Positions 11,741 to 22,040 of a stretch of 64,000 nt of DNA are shown here, piece by piece. The notes below the pieces were generated by a model. It worked only from the letters and a program-made list of their open reading frames with translations. It had not been told where the DNA came from and searched no databases. Origin of the DNA: Sindora glabra. Lineage: Eukaryota > Streptophyta > Magnoliopsida > Fabales > Fabaceae. The translations under genes were made by a program, and so were the position numbers. Location of the stretch: contig CM035233.1 of assembly GCA_020226215.1 (NCBI GenBank), forward strand, positions 2,914,001 through 2,978,000. Reading direction: 5' to 3'. How positions within the stretch are numbered: the first letter of the stretch is position 1; each line of letters begins with the position of its first letter.

Positions 11741-12340
11741 TCCCTCTCATTTTAAATTTCCCTTTCTTTAACAATTAAAGACTCATGATGACTACTAAAT
11801 ATTGGCTATTGAATTTAGTCATTTTTTCTTTGAAAAAACAAATATTAAGTTGTAACTAATAAGATAATTACTTGAAAAAAAAGTTTGATATTTTCAAAAT
11901 AAAAATAAATAAAAAATTCTAAAGTAAGTTTGTTATTTAGAAAATATACTTTTTATGAACCGATTTAGGCTTTAAAGAATATGGAAGTGTAATGACCCCA
12001 TTAAAACATTTGATGGGTTTGAAATTCATAGTTCATAGAATTTTTATACTTAAATAAATTGAATATATAATAAAATTAATAACCTCAAATTCTAATTTAT
12101 ATTTGCAAATTAAAATACTTTAATCAATCTAATTTATTTTCCATTTGATTTCTCAATGTATGTGGACTTTTGTTTTCACATAGGGAGGTTTTTGGATTTT
12201 TATCTTAGAAGTGTTGACTTGTAATACCATTGCAGCATCATCAAATTTTACTAGGATATTTATATCAAATTATTTTGACTATATTTTGTTATAAATCATA
12301 CATTTAGCTTGCTAGCGAATATTGTATGACCTCTTAATTA
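11741..12340. other. AT-rich intergenic DNA, no feature recognised
   Basis: No coding, structural or repeat signal was recognised apart from TGTAATGACCCC at 11989, which resembles a gypsy LTR start but has no partner end. Confidence 0.4.
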
Positions 12341-12437
12341 ATCATGGAGGTTTCCTTGATGTCAGCTATTTGCTGGTGTGGAGACTTAACTGAATCATTT
12401 ATCGTTAATTAATCCAAATCTTGTTTTAATTCTCTAG

Positions 12438-12604
12438 TGACAGGAGAGTGGATTAAATAAGCTGATGATTTTTTTATCATCGATGCTTTGAGAAAAATGT
12501 TTAAATTCAGCCTCCCATTAGGGGTCAAAGTCGCCTTTTTGAACTACTGTGGTGATGACTTGTACTCTGACAATGCGCTGTTATCTCTCTTGTGCGGAAA
12601 AATG
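12438..12604 (+). pseudogene. Orphan exon-like relic of an unidentified gene
   Basis: A 167-nt block has a splice-acceptor-like TTCTCTAG before it and a donor-like ATG/GTGCGT after it. It reads TGEWIK, a TAA stop, ADDFFIIDALRKMF, then GVKVAFLNYCGDD and ALLSLLCGK. Base composition and codon choice are clearly more gene-like than the surroundings (many CTC, GTC, GCC and TGC codons). One CAA to TAA change would explain the stop. I do not recognise the family. Neighbouring exons are not found within 2 kb on either side, so it is probably a broken gene fragment or a captured exon. Confidence 0.35.
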
Positions 12605-12612
12605 GTGCGTGG

Positions 12613-12632
12613 TATATATATATATATATATA
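12613..12632. repeat. (TA)10 microsatellite
   Basis: Ten uninterrupted TA units lie just after the exon-like relic. Confidence 0.95.
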
Positions 12633-12772
12633 GTTCCCTTTTGATTAGTTATTCGAATCCAATTTTGTTTTTATCACATGTTGCGATGGTCAAAGATGTG
12701 ATTTGCAAAATTTTATTCTGTACTTCAGTTGATAATTGAAATAGATAGATATGTACCTCCTCGATATGGATT

Positions 12773-12817
12773 CCTCAACTCTCTACAGAATGTACTACAG
12801 AATGTAGAGAGTTGAGG
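12773..12817. repeat. Perfect 15-bp inverted repeat (hairpin) built on a 12-bp tandem repeat
   Basis: The left arm CCTCAACTCTCTACA (12773-12787) is matched perfectly by its reverse complement at 12803-12817, with a 15-base loop. Inside it CTACAGAATGTA occurs twice in tandem (12783-12794 and 12795-12806), so a small duplication helped form the structure. It could be the core of a small foldback element or a terminator-like fold. No gene is directly attached. Confidence 0.85.
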
Positions 12818-12836
12818 GTGTGAATTTAGGATAGAA

Positions 12837-12856
12837 ATATATATATATATATATAT
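12837..12856. repeat. (AT)10 microsatellite
   Basis: An uninterrupted AT run lies 20 bp after the hairpin. Together with the TA run at 12613 it brackets the hairpin region. Confidence 0.95.
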
Positions 12857-13325
12857 GTATATAAGTTTTTTTTGTTAAAGGGATGAATTCCAATAAATAA
12901 AATTGTGGATCTGAGAACTGAAAAATTAAGACTTTCTCTAATTGAAATTAAATGAAAATTACAAAGTGAAAATTTGCTATTTTATACAAGTCGTAGCCTC
13001 GTGATATTATTAGTATTTTGCATTTACGATGTGAGCATGTGAAACATTGTTATGTTTTCCATGTTTTTAATTGAAGTTTAAATTTGATTTATTGTTGGTG
13101 TAAATTTTTTTTATATTATCAACAAATAAAAATAAAATATGTTATTATAAAATTAATAGGAATTAAAATATTTTAATTATAGTAAAAAAATTTAATAATT
13201 TTTTATTGATATAATAATATATAAGTAGGAGATAATATAAACTTTATTTGCGCTAATACTTGATTAAGTTTAAATCCACGAAGTGCAATCTGACATATAT
13301 TTAGAGATATTTTATCTTTAAAAAA
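12857..13325. other. AT-rich intergenic DNA, no feature recognised
   Basis: Nothing coding or repetitive was recognised on either strand. Confidence 0.4.
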
Positions 13326-13492
13326 TGCTATATACATTAAAAATAAAATTTAAAGTTAAATTTTAAATTTTTTATATTCATTGAATTTAACTTTATAAAT
13401 TTATAAATTTATTCCATAATACTATATGTAATGATAGTTATTGATTTACATTTAAAAATTAATTTCAAATTTTATTTTTAGTGTATATAGTA
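13326..13492. mobile_element. Foldback MITE A, 167 bp
   Basis: The left arm TGCTATATACATTAAAAATA, continuing with AAATTT, pairs with the reverse complement of the right end (TACTATATACACTAAAAATA, also continuing AAATTT). Pairing continues loosely for about 45 bp. No coding capacity. The target duplication is not clear. It lies 1.1 kb upstream of the cupin start codon. Confidence 0.65.
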
Positions 13493-13846
13493 TTATTATT
13501 CTATTTTATATGCATCTAATTTTTAAGTTATGTCTATTTTTCTCCCCTAACAATGAGAAAGAGTTCTTGTTCGAAGATTAATTTGAATTTCTCTGAATTC
13601 TATTTCACTCCTAAGGAAGCATGGAATGCAAATGGATTTTTAGTGGCACTCAGCTAACCCAAGCCCACTAAGCCCAACAGACAGAAGGCATCGAGGTGGT
13701 GGGAACAGCTTTGTCGCCATTGTGGTTTTATGGATCGTGATCATCCCATTTTTTGCAGAACATTCTTCTCTTTCAACCCATGACCAGTGTTTTGTCTCCT
13801 TTTAGTCAATCCATGGCCCAATGCTCCTTTTACCTTTATTCCGTAA
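13493..13846. other. Upstream region of the cupin gene, unique-looking sequence
   Basis: This interval, about 0.7-1.0 kb before the cupin start codon, has a more balanced base composition than its neighbours (for example GGTGGGAACAGC and GTCGCCATTG around 13697-13723). No gene or repeat was recognised. It is a candidate distal promoter by position only. Confidence 0.3.
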
Positions 13847-14078
13847 CGAGAAATTCTTGGATCCCATCATTATCTCACATATCCTTAGTCTTATTTAATA
13901 AATAAAAAATGATTATTAATTTTGTTATTTATTTAATAATTTTATTAAATTTATACATATTAAAAATATAATTTTTTAATTTTAAAATATTAAAAATTAT
14001 AATAATTAATAATTAATTTTCATTTATTAAATATGATTAATGAAATATGATACAGTGGATACACAAGAATTCCTCTCG
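13847..14078. mobile_element. Foldback MITE B, copy 1 (232 bp), in the cupin promoter
   Basis: Ends are CGAGAAATTCTTG on the left and CAAGAATTCCTCTCG on the right, and imperfect pairing continues for about 60 bp to a TTTAATAAAT word on each side. The element recurs at 58788-59028 with the shared phrases CACATATCCTTAG and TTCATTTATTA(A/G)ATATGATT. Two copies sharing both arms establish it as a dispersed MITE family. It lies about 300 bp upstream of the TATA box, so it may have supplied or displaced promoter sequence. Confidence 0.75.
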
Positions 14079-14383
14079 CACTGCTGCACGTTTCCAAATT
14101 TCAACTCTCTCTCAGATCAATCCCTTGCGCCAGAAGGTTCTGTTAGTAAATATCGTGGAATCTGAATATGCTGCTTCACAAAATAACACTTGTATTGACT
14201 AATGGATCAAATCATTTTATATTGTTGCTGTAGCGACAGAATCATTTTCCCTTGCACAAGATGTTTTAGCCAGCCTAAATCTCTTACTTTTTCTTTCAAT
14301 ATATATATAAAAAAAAAATTATTAGAATTAAAGTATAACTACCCTCAAATATCCTTACCATACATAACATTCCTCTCTGGTTG

Positions 14384-14390
14384 TATATAA
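14384..14390 (+). promoter_or_regulatory. TATA box of the cupin gene
   Basis: TATATAA lies 117 bp before the start codon and predicts transcription from about 14415-14420, giving a 5' UTR of about 90 nt rich in CTTCC and CTCCTC pyrimidine words. No upstream ATG lies between the predicted start site and the gene's ATG. Inferred from sequence only. Confidence 0.6.
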
Positions 14391-14506
14391 AGATTCCATT
14401 CTTCCTTCTGACCAAAGTAAATCAATTCTTAAAGCCCAACAACCCTTAACCCAGCTTATATCAGAAGAAGCTCCTCTATCATCTTCCTTTCAACTTTCCA
14501 TTTCAT

Positions 14507-14949
14507 ATGGCATCCACATCAAGAGTAGAATCATCTTCAGATTTACCTATCACAGTTGAAAGTAACCCTCCCCAGTCGAGATTGAACGAGCTGGGTATCA
14601 ATTCGTGGCCCAAGTGAGTAATCCTGATAAATTCACTTTTATTTTGTTGATGATAGATCAGATTAAATCGTTAAATTTCTGGGTTCTGTGTATGAATAAT
14701 TTGTGTTTTTGGATTAGATGGGGTTGTCCTCCTGGGAAGTACATGCTGAGATTCGAGGCCCAGGAGACATGTTATTTGCTGAAAGGCAAAGTGAAGGTTT
14801 ATCCGAAAGGGTCATCCGATAAGTTTGTAGAATTTGGTGGCGGAGATCTTGTCACCATTCCTAAGGGACTCAGCTGCACATGGGACGTATCTGTTGCAGT
14901 AGACAAGCATTACAAATTCGACTCTTCAGCTCCCACATCGTCTCACTGA
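14507..14949 (+). CDS. Small Cupin_3-type (RmlC-like cupin) protein, two exons, 112 aa
   Basis: Exon 1 is 14507-14613 and exon 2 is 14718-14949. The 104-bp intron has a GTGAGT donor and a TTAG acceptor and splits codon 36 (AA/A, Lys) in phase 2. The product starts MASTSRVESSSD, has a disordered polar N-terminus to about residue 20, then the conserved LGINSWPKWGCPPGKYML and ETCYLLKGKVKVYP. It continues with the cupin strand GGGDLVTIPKGLSCTWDV and ends near DKHYKFD. This is the single-domain plant family resembling the (S)-ureidoglycine aminohydrolase cupin domain (Cupin_3/DUF861), to which Arabidopsis PTAC18 and relatives belong. The histidines of the classical HxH metal site are absent, so enzymatic activity is doubtful. 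There is no obvious plastid transit peptide. The start is the first ATG after the predicted transcription start and its length suits the family. It is the only intact gene in the window. Confidence 0.93.
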
Positions 14950-15130
14950 TTCAGACATATATTCATGTAACATATCCTCATTCACCAATTATTCTGATAG
15001 ACAAGAAATATCTGTATACTCGTATCTATGCTTTCATTCAACGAAGAAGAACTTAAGTTACAATTTTTGATGTTTTAAAGATCGAAAAGTACAATTTTCA
15101 ATTCATATGAGTGTGACTTTTATAAAATTA

Positions 15131-15348
15131 TAATTAGTAGGTCATTGATATAGTATTTTGAGAATTTCAAAATTTAGAGTAATGTAACAAATTTTAAAAC
15201 TGTTAAATTTAAATTATTTAATTATAATTATTTATTTTTAATGAATATAATTTAATAATTTAATTTAATAATTTCTGAAATTATAATATAACCTCAAATT
15301 TTAAAATCCTTGAATTATCATAAAACTTACCTAATTAATATGTTTGAT
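15131..15348. mobile_element. Foldback MITE C, about 218 bp, 180 bp downstream of the cupin gene
   Basis: The left arm (TAATTAGTAGGTCATTG, GAATTTCAAAATTTAGAG) pairs imperfectly with the reverse complement of the right arm (TAATTAGGTAAGTTTTATG, GGATTTTAAAATTTGAGG). The centre is almost pure A and T. No coding capacity. Borders are approximate and no target duplication is certain. Confidence 0.5.
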
Positions 15349-15827
15349 AACTTTTTATTTTCAAAAGAAAATGATTGACGAGTAAAATGCATTACTCTGC
15401 TTGAACAGTATAATATCTCATCAATTTCTTTGAAAACTCTTAATGATATTCATGAATTATCTAATGTTATAAAATAGTTGATAGCTCAATTCAAATTTAA
15501 ATCATAAATATATGACTTTATGCCTTCTAGAAGATTAACTCACTTTCTTAAATTGGGTGATATTTAATTAACAACTGCGGTTGGAGTATTTGTTTCTATT
15601 TAATTCTTTTGAACTTTTGGGACGTGGGGAGAGCTAGTCTCATTCGAATAATCTTGGGTTAGTGCAATAAACGATTTAGGAATATTTGATATAATATATG
15701 TAGATTCGTTTTGTGCACTAATTGCTAGTTTAAAACGCGTGTAAATAGGGCTATACATACATAATTCATGTTGAAAGTTACTCTTGGTTTTCAAAACAAA
15801 TAAGAAGGAAATAAAGAAGGTAGAATG
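15349..15827. other. Intergenic DNA, no feature recognised
   Basis: No gene, repeat or structural element was recognised. Confidence 0.35.
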
Positions 15828-15990
15828 CATGCATCTGTACCATGTATATGCATTATTAGGGACGGATGCATGAACTTTGTCATGCAGCTCATGCTGCTTG
15901 AACCGGTCAGCTATAACTTATATTCATGGATTGCTGATCTCATGCACGGACGCTGAGCACTGATTTGGATATTTTTGCTTGTGACATGCA
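15828..15990. promoter_or_regulatory. Cluster of five RY (CATGCA/TGCATG) motifs
   Basis: CATGCA occurs at 15828, 15881, 15941 and 15985, and TGCATG at 15867, all within 163 bp. RY motifs bind B3-domain factors (ABI3/FUS3/LEC2 class) in seed promoters. No open gene follows within 1.5 kb on either strand, so a regulatory role is inference and the cluster could be a relic of a lost promoter. Confidence 0.35.
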
Positions 15991-17375
15991 AAAATTCTCA
16001 GCTTTTTATGGCATATGCCAATCGTTCGTTTGACCAATATATATGGATAATCCATCTAAATCAATACTAACAACAATAGGGATTGTAGAAAAATATTAAT
16101 CCCTGATTAAGCAGATTTAATCTCTTTATTTTTATTAATATAACAAATGAGGGATACTAATTTTAATAATAATATATTATCAAAATAGAAATCAATGTTA
16201 AGTGTAATTCTAATATTAATTGTATTATCATTTATTGTATACTTAAAAATAAAAATAAAACAACAAATCAGATTAGTTAGGAATTAGTAATTAATGTTTA
16301 TTCTCAGTTAGAGTATTGTAATTAGTATTTGCCATCCACCTAATATATATACATAAAGTTTTGGGTTTGAAGAAATAAAATTCTCTAAAATAATATTGAG
16401 TGCAACTTTTATATTGACTTTCATATTAAATAAATATTAACAATATTATATATATAGAAAATAAAATTTGTAGTCGTATTTCAAACATAAATTAAAGATA
16501 CTTAATAATAATAAAACAAATAAAAGAAGGTTATAATAGTCCATTCAATAAATACAATATCTATAATCAAAATTTGAAATCCACGCTTAGCATAACATTT
16601 TTGAACGGGCGTTGATGCGAGCTCAAAGCCAGCCCAAAAGAAAATTTAACATAAAATTGATGGGAATTCAACCAATTTGCACCGTTGAAGTCCCGTCAAT
16701 ATGTTGCATCCCCGTGACAATGAATGTTGTGAAACAATCTATTCTCTCACTCATTATTTTTATATTTTATCATCAGAAATTAAACTTTATCACGTGGTCT
16801 GTTATGTATAACATACGAATATTGAATATTGAATAAGGTAAACAATGCTGCAAAGAGGGACATGCGAATGCACTTTTTATTCGTTTTATTGTGAGGATTC
16901 GGTAAAATTATATGATTTATAATTATAAATTTCAATCCCTTCTTACATTAATTATTTTTTAGTGAGTAATTTTTTCTAATTTTTTATGTGATAATAAGAA
17001 TCGTAATTTATTTAATACATATATAAAATGAAAAATAAAAATTTTAAAATAACATTAAATATCATTGTACCACATTAAAATGATGGTAATTTTTTTAATG
17101 TTTACGAATTAATTGAATTGCTATCTTGATTGATTAGGTGCGTTAGTAATTTCTAGTTAGATCTGTATTCTATTATGTTACTGACGTTTCTGTTCAATAA
17201 TCTTTTTATTATTTGAACAATTAAAAAAAGAAAAAAGAAACACATTTCTAGTGAGTTTCAATTATTTGTCTTTTCGTGTGGGATGTGCTTATTATAGATG
17301 CAAAACATCCGAATTAATTTGATTGACTTCTCAACGAGGACTTTCCTGAAACTCTAGATTAGTATTAGCAAATCG
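15991..17375. other. AT-rich intergenic DNA, no feature recognised
   Basis: There are short runs of TATATATA and a balanced-composition patch at about 16600-16720 but no coding frame resembling a known protein. No transposon motif was recognised. Confidence 0.35.
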
Positions 17376-17434
17376 ATGTTGGTTTTAATTAGTCAATTTG
17401 ATGACAAACATGTTGGTTTTAATTAGTCAATTTG
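17376..17434. repeat. 25-bp direct repeat with 34-bp period
   Basis: ATGTTGGTTTTAATTAGTCA followed by ATTTG occurs identically at 17376-17400 and 17410-17434. This is a recent-looking tandem duplication. Confidence 0.9.
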
Positions 17435-17489
17435 TAGACTTCACCGCCATTGACTAAATAGAGTATTCTGACTTAAGTAATTTGAGGGG

Positions 17490-20400
17490 GAAAAAACCTT
17501 TTACTCTTTATTTCATAAGAAGAAAAGCACCATATCCAAAATATTCAGCCTTCTAAAGAGTTCTAAAAATTAGTCATTTATTCTATACTAATGACTTAAT
17601 TATATTCTTTAGAGCAACACCACAATCTTGGAATATTATTAAGAAGTTGCTATCCAAGATTGGTAAATGGTCAAGACTTCACATTAACAAACTTAAATCG
17701 GAGGTAACTTCAGTACTCCTTACATAATCAAAGAATCCTTAGCACAATTATTTGATGTGAAATTGGTCTCTATATAGGTACATATTTGGAATCATGGATT
17801 GATAATTCTAAAGGAAAAGATATAATTGGAAAAAAAATATTTTAGAGAAAATCACAAGAAAACTACATAGTTAGAAAGCTCATCATTTGCCCCTAAACGA
17901 AAAGACAGGTTCTTTGTAAAACTACTCTTCAAAGTATACCTTCTTATAATATGGACACAACATAGTTAAAATCAAAGGATATTCAAAAAATTGAGGTAGT
18001 AATCCGAAATTTTTGGTGGAAAGGACAAATAGAATCTACAAGATTTCATACTATTGCTTGGAAAAAAAATGAAACAACTTGTAGTTAAAAGGCTTGGATT
18101 CATGGATCTAAAAGCATTTAATGAAGCATTATTAGTAAAATAAATGTGGAGGATCGTTAATTAGCCACCCTTGTTGATAAGTAAAGTCTTTGTTCAAAGA
18201 TTTGTAGGAGGAAAAGTTGATGAAATTGATAAAGTCAGAAGTATTGGGTCGTAGAGATGGAAGGATGTACAACAAGTAGGAACCTTGATAATGGAAAATT
18301 TGTTTTGGCAAATATGGAAAGGGGAAAAGGTTAAGTTAGGGAGCAAGTTCTAGTAGCCCGTTGTAGGACTAACGATAGGCAAACTTAATCAAAATTAGAA
18401 ATTACTAGTATAATAAAAATTTTATAGTATAAGGCAACAAACTAGATTGAACCTTTAGTGATCCACTTAATACACCCTTTCACATATAATTACTAACTAT
18501 GATTACAGAATTAAAAAAATAGAAAAAGTAAATAGAAATAGAAGTGAAAATTAATCTTGCACATTTAAGTAATTAAACAAATACTATGCAAATAAGATGC
18601 AGAAATGTAAATGGAATTAAACTAGGGGCTTTGATTCAAAATTAAATGGAATGCAATGTTAGAAATAGAATTCTAAATTAACACACAAAAACAATAGAGA
18701 AACGTAATTAATTCAAAGAAATCGAGAACTTTTTATTAGATTAATAATAGATCATAATATATTTGATAATTACAATTAATTTTTTTAGCTTAGAATCATT
18801 TAAAAATCTTATAATGATTCATGAATTTTATGTTAGATAACCATATAAGATTTAATCAATTTAGATTAGTAGAATTAAATGACTACTATAATTCATAGAG
18901 CTAGATCTAAATCAATTTGAATATAAAATTTAACTAAATTGAAGGATTAAACCAGAAACTCTGATTTAATCATTCAATCCTTTATTCTCATAAGAAGAAT
19001 GATGATTAACTAGCAAAAATTCAATATAAAACCAGATGAATATCATAAATCACATAAATAAACATAAATTATATCAAATCAATTTTCAATTTATGTAATT
19101 GTAGAAAATCATACAAGAGAATTAGAGAAAGAGGACAATCAATTAGTAAAAGTTAATATTATAAATTAGAATCTTATAATCCAAATTGAAATGAGCCTTT
19201 AGTTCCTTGAATTAATTCGAAAATTAGCCCTGTATAGATGAGAGAAAAGAACTTAGAGAAAAGAAGAATGCTATCTAGAATTGTATGTTTTTGCCCTTAA
19301 AGGCACAAAACCTATAATCTAATTCCATTTCCTACAAAATCTAATAAGCTTGGTTAATATACCTCCTAGGGTTACAAAGAATAGGGCTTTGCTAATTTAA
19401 AAAGTCTAGAACCTAATTTACAAAATAATACATTACAAAAGTTTCTATAGTAAAATCTTGTAAGTTTAACTTCTAACTATTAAAAGATCCCCAAAGGGTC
19501 TTAGGCAATATAAGGTATTGGTTTTACCTTAATTGAACCTCTAGAATTCTAGATATGGGCCAAAAATTAAGATTGGTTCAATTTAAATAGAAATAAAGAA
19601 TCAAATTCACAACCATTTTCAACCTTTTAAACATTTGAACTAAGTTTCGACTAAAACATGAAAGTTGTATAGAGATTCCTCTAAACTTTTTAAAAATATA
19701 AAGAACACCCTAATTTTGCATTTAGAACTCAAGTCATAGTCAAAAACTTGAAATAGTATAAAAATCTAGTATTAACCAAATAATTTTAAAATATTGAAAA
19801 ACCAATATCCCATCACATAATAAGGCCAATTCTATAAAATTAAGCATATGCAATACACTAAGAGGCTATAAAATAAGAAGAAATAATATAATTAATATTT
19901 TGCACATCAAGGACCCAATGCTTAGAGCATTAATTATGTTGCAGATCTTAAATCACCATAAATTGGGAATTGGCAAAAGGATAGAGTTCAAGGTAGCTTC
20001 AATTAGGAATATTGGAATAGGATTTTCAAACACTAGTGACATTGTTAGAAGTGGAAGATTGGTTAGCATGTAAAAAATCTTGTTCTAATTTTTACATAGT
20101 AAAGAAAGGATATGAGATGTTATTTTATAAGCATTTAAATATTTCTCATGAAGAGAAAGTTTTTTGGAAAAAAATTATGGACTTTACCAATTCTAGGAAG
20201 AGTTTCATTTTTCTTATGGAAGGTATACTTTAGGGTTTTGCCAATTGAACAGTTGCTAGTCCAATGAAACATTCAAGTTGTTTTATTATAAATCTGAAGA
20301 GTAATTAACACTTCATTTATTTTTTAGAAGTTTATTTACAAGAGCAATCTGGTTTGGATCAAATCTAGGAATATGCACATATGAGGTTTATCAACAGGAT

Positions 20401-21155
20401 ATTAAATCATGGGTTTAAGGGATTATCTATGACAATTATATATTGGAAGAAATTATAGGTAAATTGTTGTATTATATAGTTATAACTCTTTATACAATCT
20501 GGTTTGTCAAGAAGCAAGTTTTATTCAAGTCATTCACATTAGACATTTAACAAATTAGAAATCTATTGAAATAATGGAAGATAAAGTACATTCTAGAAAG
20601 ATGAAAGAACTTATAAGGAAAAAATTTATGAGAATCATTGATAAGATGCAATTGGTTGAATACTGAAATTGAAAGAAGGATTATTGTGGAAGCAAACATC
20701 AAAGTGTTCTTATGAAGAAAGAAAAGCATGATTACAAATAGATTTATATGGATAGCTAAATTTATCATGATTATGGATAATAAATTTCTAACAGTAGGAA
20801 GATGTAAATATTAGGGAAAGGGATTGAAGGATCAATGAATAATTGTTGCAATTTAAGATTTGCTCCTTTTGCTTATGCCATAAAATCCAAGAACCATATG
20901 TATCTTCATGGATAGTAAGGATCTTTAGCAAGAAATCATGCAAGGTTCCAAAGTTCTGCTGCAGATGCTTAATCTCATCAAGGAGGTCAACTTGTTAAGT
21001 TTAAGCTTTTCAATAATAAAGGACTAGGAATAACTAACCTTACTATGGATGAGGTTACAACTAATTGTCTTATAAGTATATTGTTTGGTAGGTATAGTTG
21101 GTAGGTCATTTTACCATTTTAATTATTGTTTAATTAGAGACAAAAAAAAAAAAAA
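17490..21155 (+). mobile_element. 5'-truncated L1-like LINE relic with RNase H, ending in poly(A)
   Basis: Plus-strand frames give, in order, the RT active-site region KISHLFYTND (about 17566-17595), the RT C-terminal part KWSRLHINKLKSEV, and then RNFWWKGQI plus KRLGFMDLKAFNEALLVK near 18010-18140. A zf-RVT region at 20070-20230 and 20330-20420 (VFWKKIMDF, SNLVWI) and an RNase H-like segment near 20905-21010 (MDSKDL, IMQGSKVLLQMLNLI) follow. It ends in an A-run at 21142-21155. A family Y element interrupts it at about 18363-19909. Stops and frameshifts are numerous and the active-site F-A-D-D is changed to Y-T-N-D. The domain order and tail are those of plant L1 LINEs carrying RNase H. The 5' border is approximate. 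Confidence 0.8.
18363..19909 (-). mobile_element. Family Y LTR-like element, minus orientation, inside the LINE
   Basis: This block starts TGTAGGACTAACGA and ends GCACATCA. Its reverse complement aligns by eye over its length with the plus-oriented copy at 22041-26721 (excluding the insert there). Shared phrases include TAATCAAAATTAGAAATTA and, reversed, ATATGCTTAATTTTAT plus AATTATTTGGTTAATACT. It carries no gene. TG...CA ends and length near 1.55 kb suggest a solo LTR. A clean target duplication is not found, so the exact borders are uncertain. Confidence 0.6.
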
Positions 21156-21884
21156 CATACATGTGAAGGTGGAAATTATTTTTATTTAATTTATTAGTAA
21201 GTAACGATGACTACTACTAGAGAGTTGTAGCACTATTAGGATAAAGGTGACCATTAAGGTTAATGCCTACAATTATAGATCAAGAAATATAACATACTGT
21301 GAATATTTGAACCCAATGGGACATGATAATTTTTTTAGGATTTGCATTTCTTTTGTTTCTTGATTCACTATAAAAAAATTCATTATTTTGATGAATTTTT
21401 TCTCAAAAATTAAACTTGTTCATAACAAGAAATTTCCAATAGGAATTGTTTGTCTGAAATATTTTTTCCATATTTTTGGTAAATATTTTAACATATTTAA
21501 GGACTCAATAATTAAAAATCATGAAAAAACTTGATAAGAAATTCATCAGTTTTTTTCAAATAGGATATTTACCTAAACAAAGAAATTTGAAAACATAAAC
21601 AAAAAATTACAAAATATAAAATTGATAATTTATTAAATGTATTATTTGAATACAATAATCATAAAATGAAGTACAAAAATTTATTTAAATAAACTAAAGT
21701 CAATTGAGCCCACATCATTGGAAAATTATCTTATGCAACATTCTGGGTAGTCATATCAATATGTTGGTTATCATGCTATTGAACTTTGAAAGTTTGTAGG
21801 TGCAAAAAGGCTTTTAGCCATACATCATGTGTTTATATATGTGGCATGTGCATAAATGTCAATGGCAACATGTAATCATAGTTA
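21156..21884. other. AT-rich intergenic DNA, no gene
   Basis: No coding signal. A CACTATAAAAAAATTC word at about 21367 resembles a CACTA-transposon terminus but no opposite end was found. Confidence 0.35.
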
Positions 21885-22040
21885 AGGATGTAAAATGGAC
21901 CAACCTGATTAAAACCAAATCAACATATATGGATTTTGATCTACATGAACTTATTTAAAAAGAAAGATCATATTTTAAGTGGTTTGATTTAGTTCATGAA
22001 CTTTAACTATAAGTTTGTAAATTGTTTTATATAAGTGATT

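Noticed and set aside
11989..12020. Gypsy-like LTR start (TGTAATGACCCC)
   Set aside because: No matching LTR end or duplication was found. A 12-base resemblance is insufficient.
14605..14949. Uninterrupted 114-residue frame beginning MAQVSNPDKF over the second cupin exon
   Set aside because: Its first 38 codons are the intron read through. The spliced form with the exon at 14507 restores the conserved LGINSWPKWGCPPGKY block, so the longer frame is an artefact.
21367..21700. CACTA-transposon-like terminus (CACTATAAAAAAATTC)
   Set aside because: No complementary opposite end, no target duplication and no transposase nearby.
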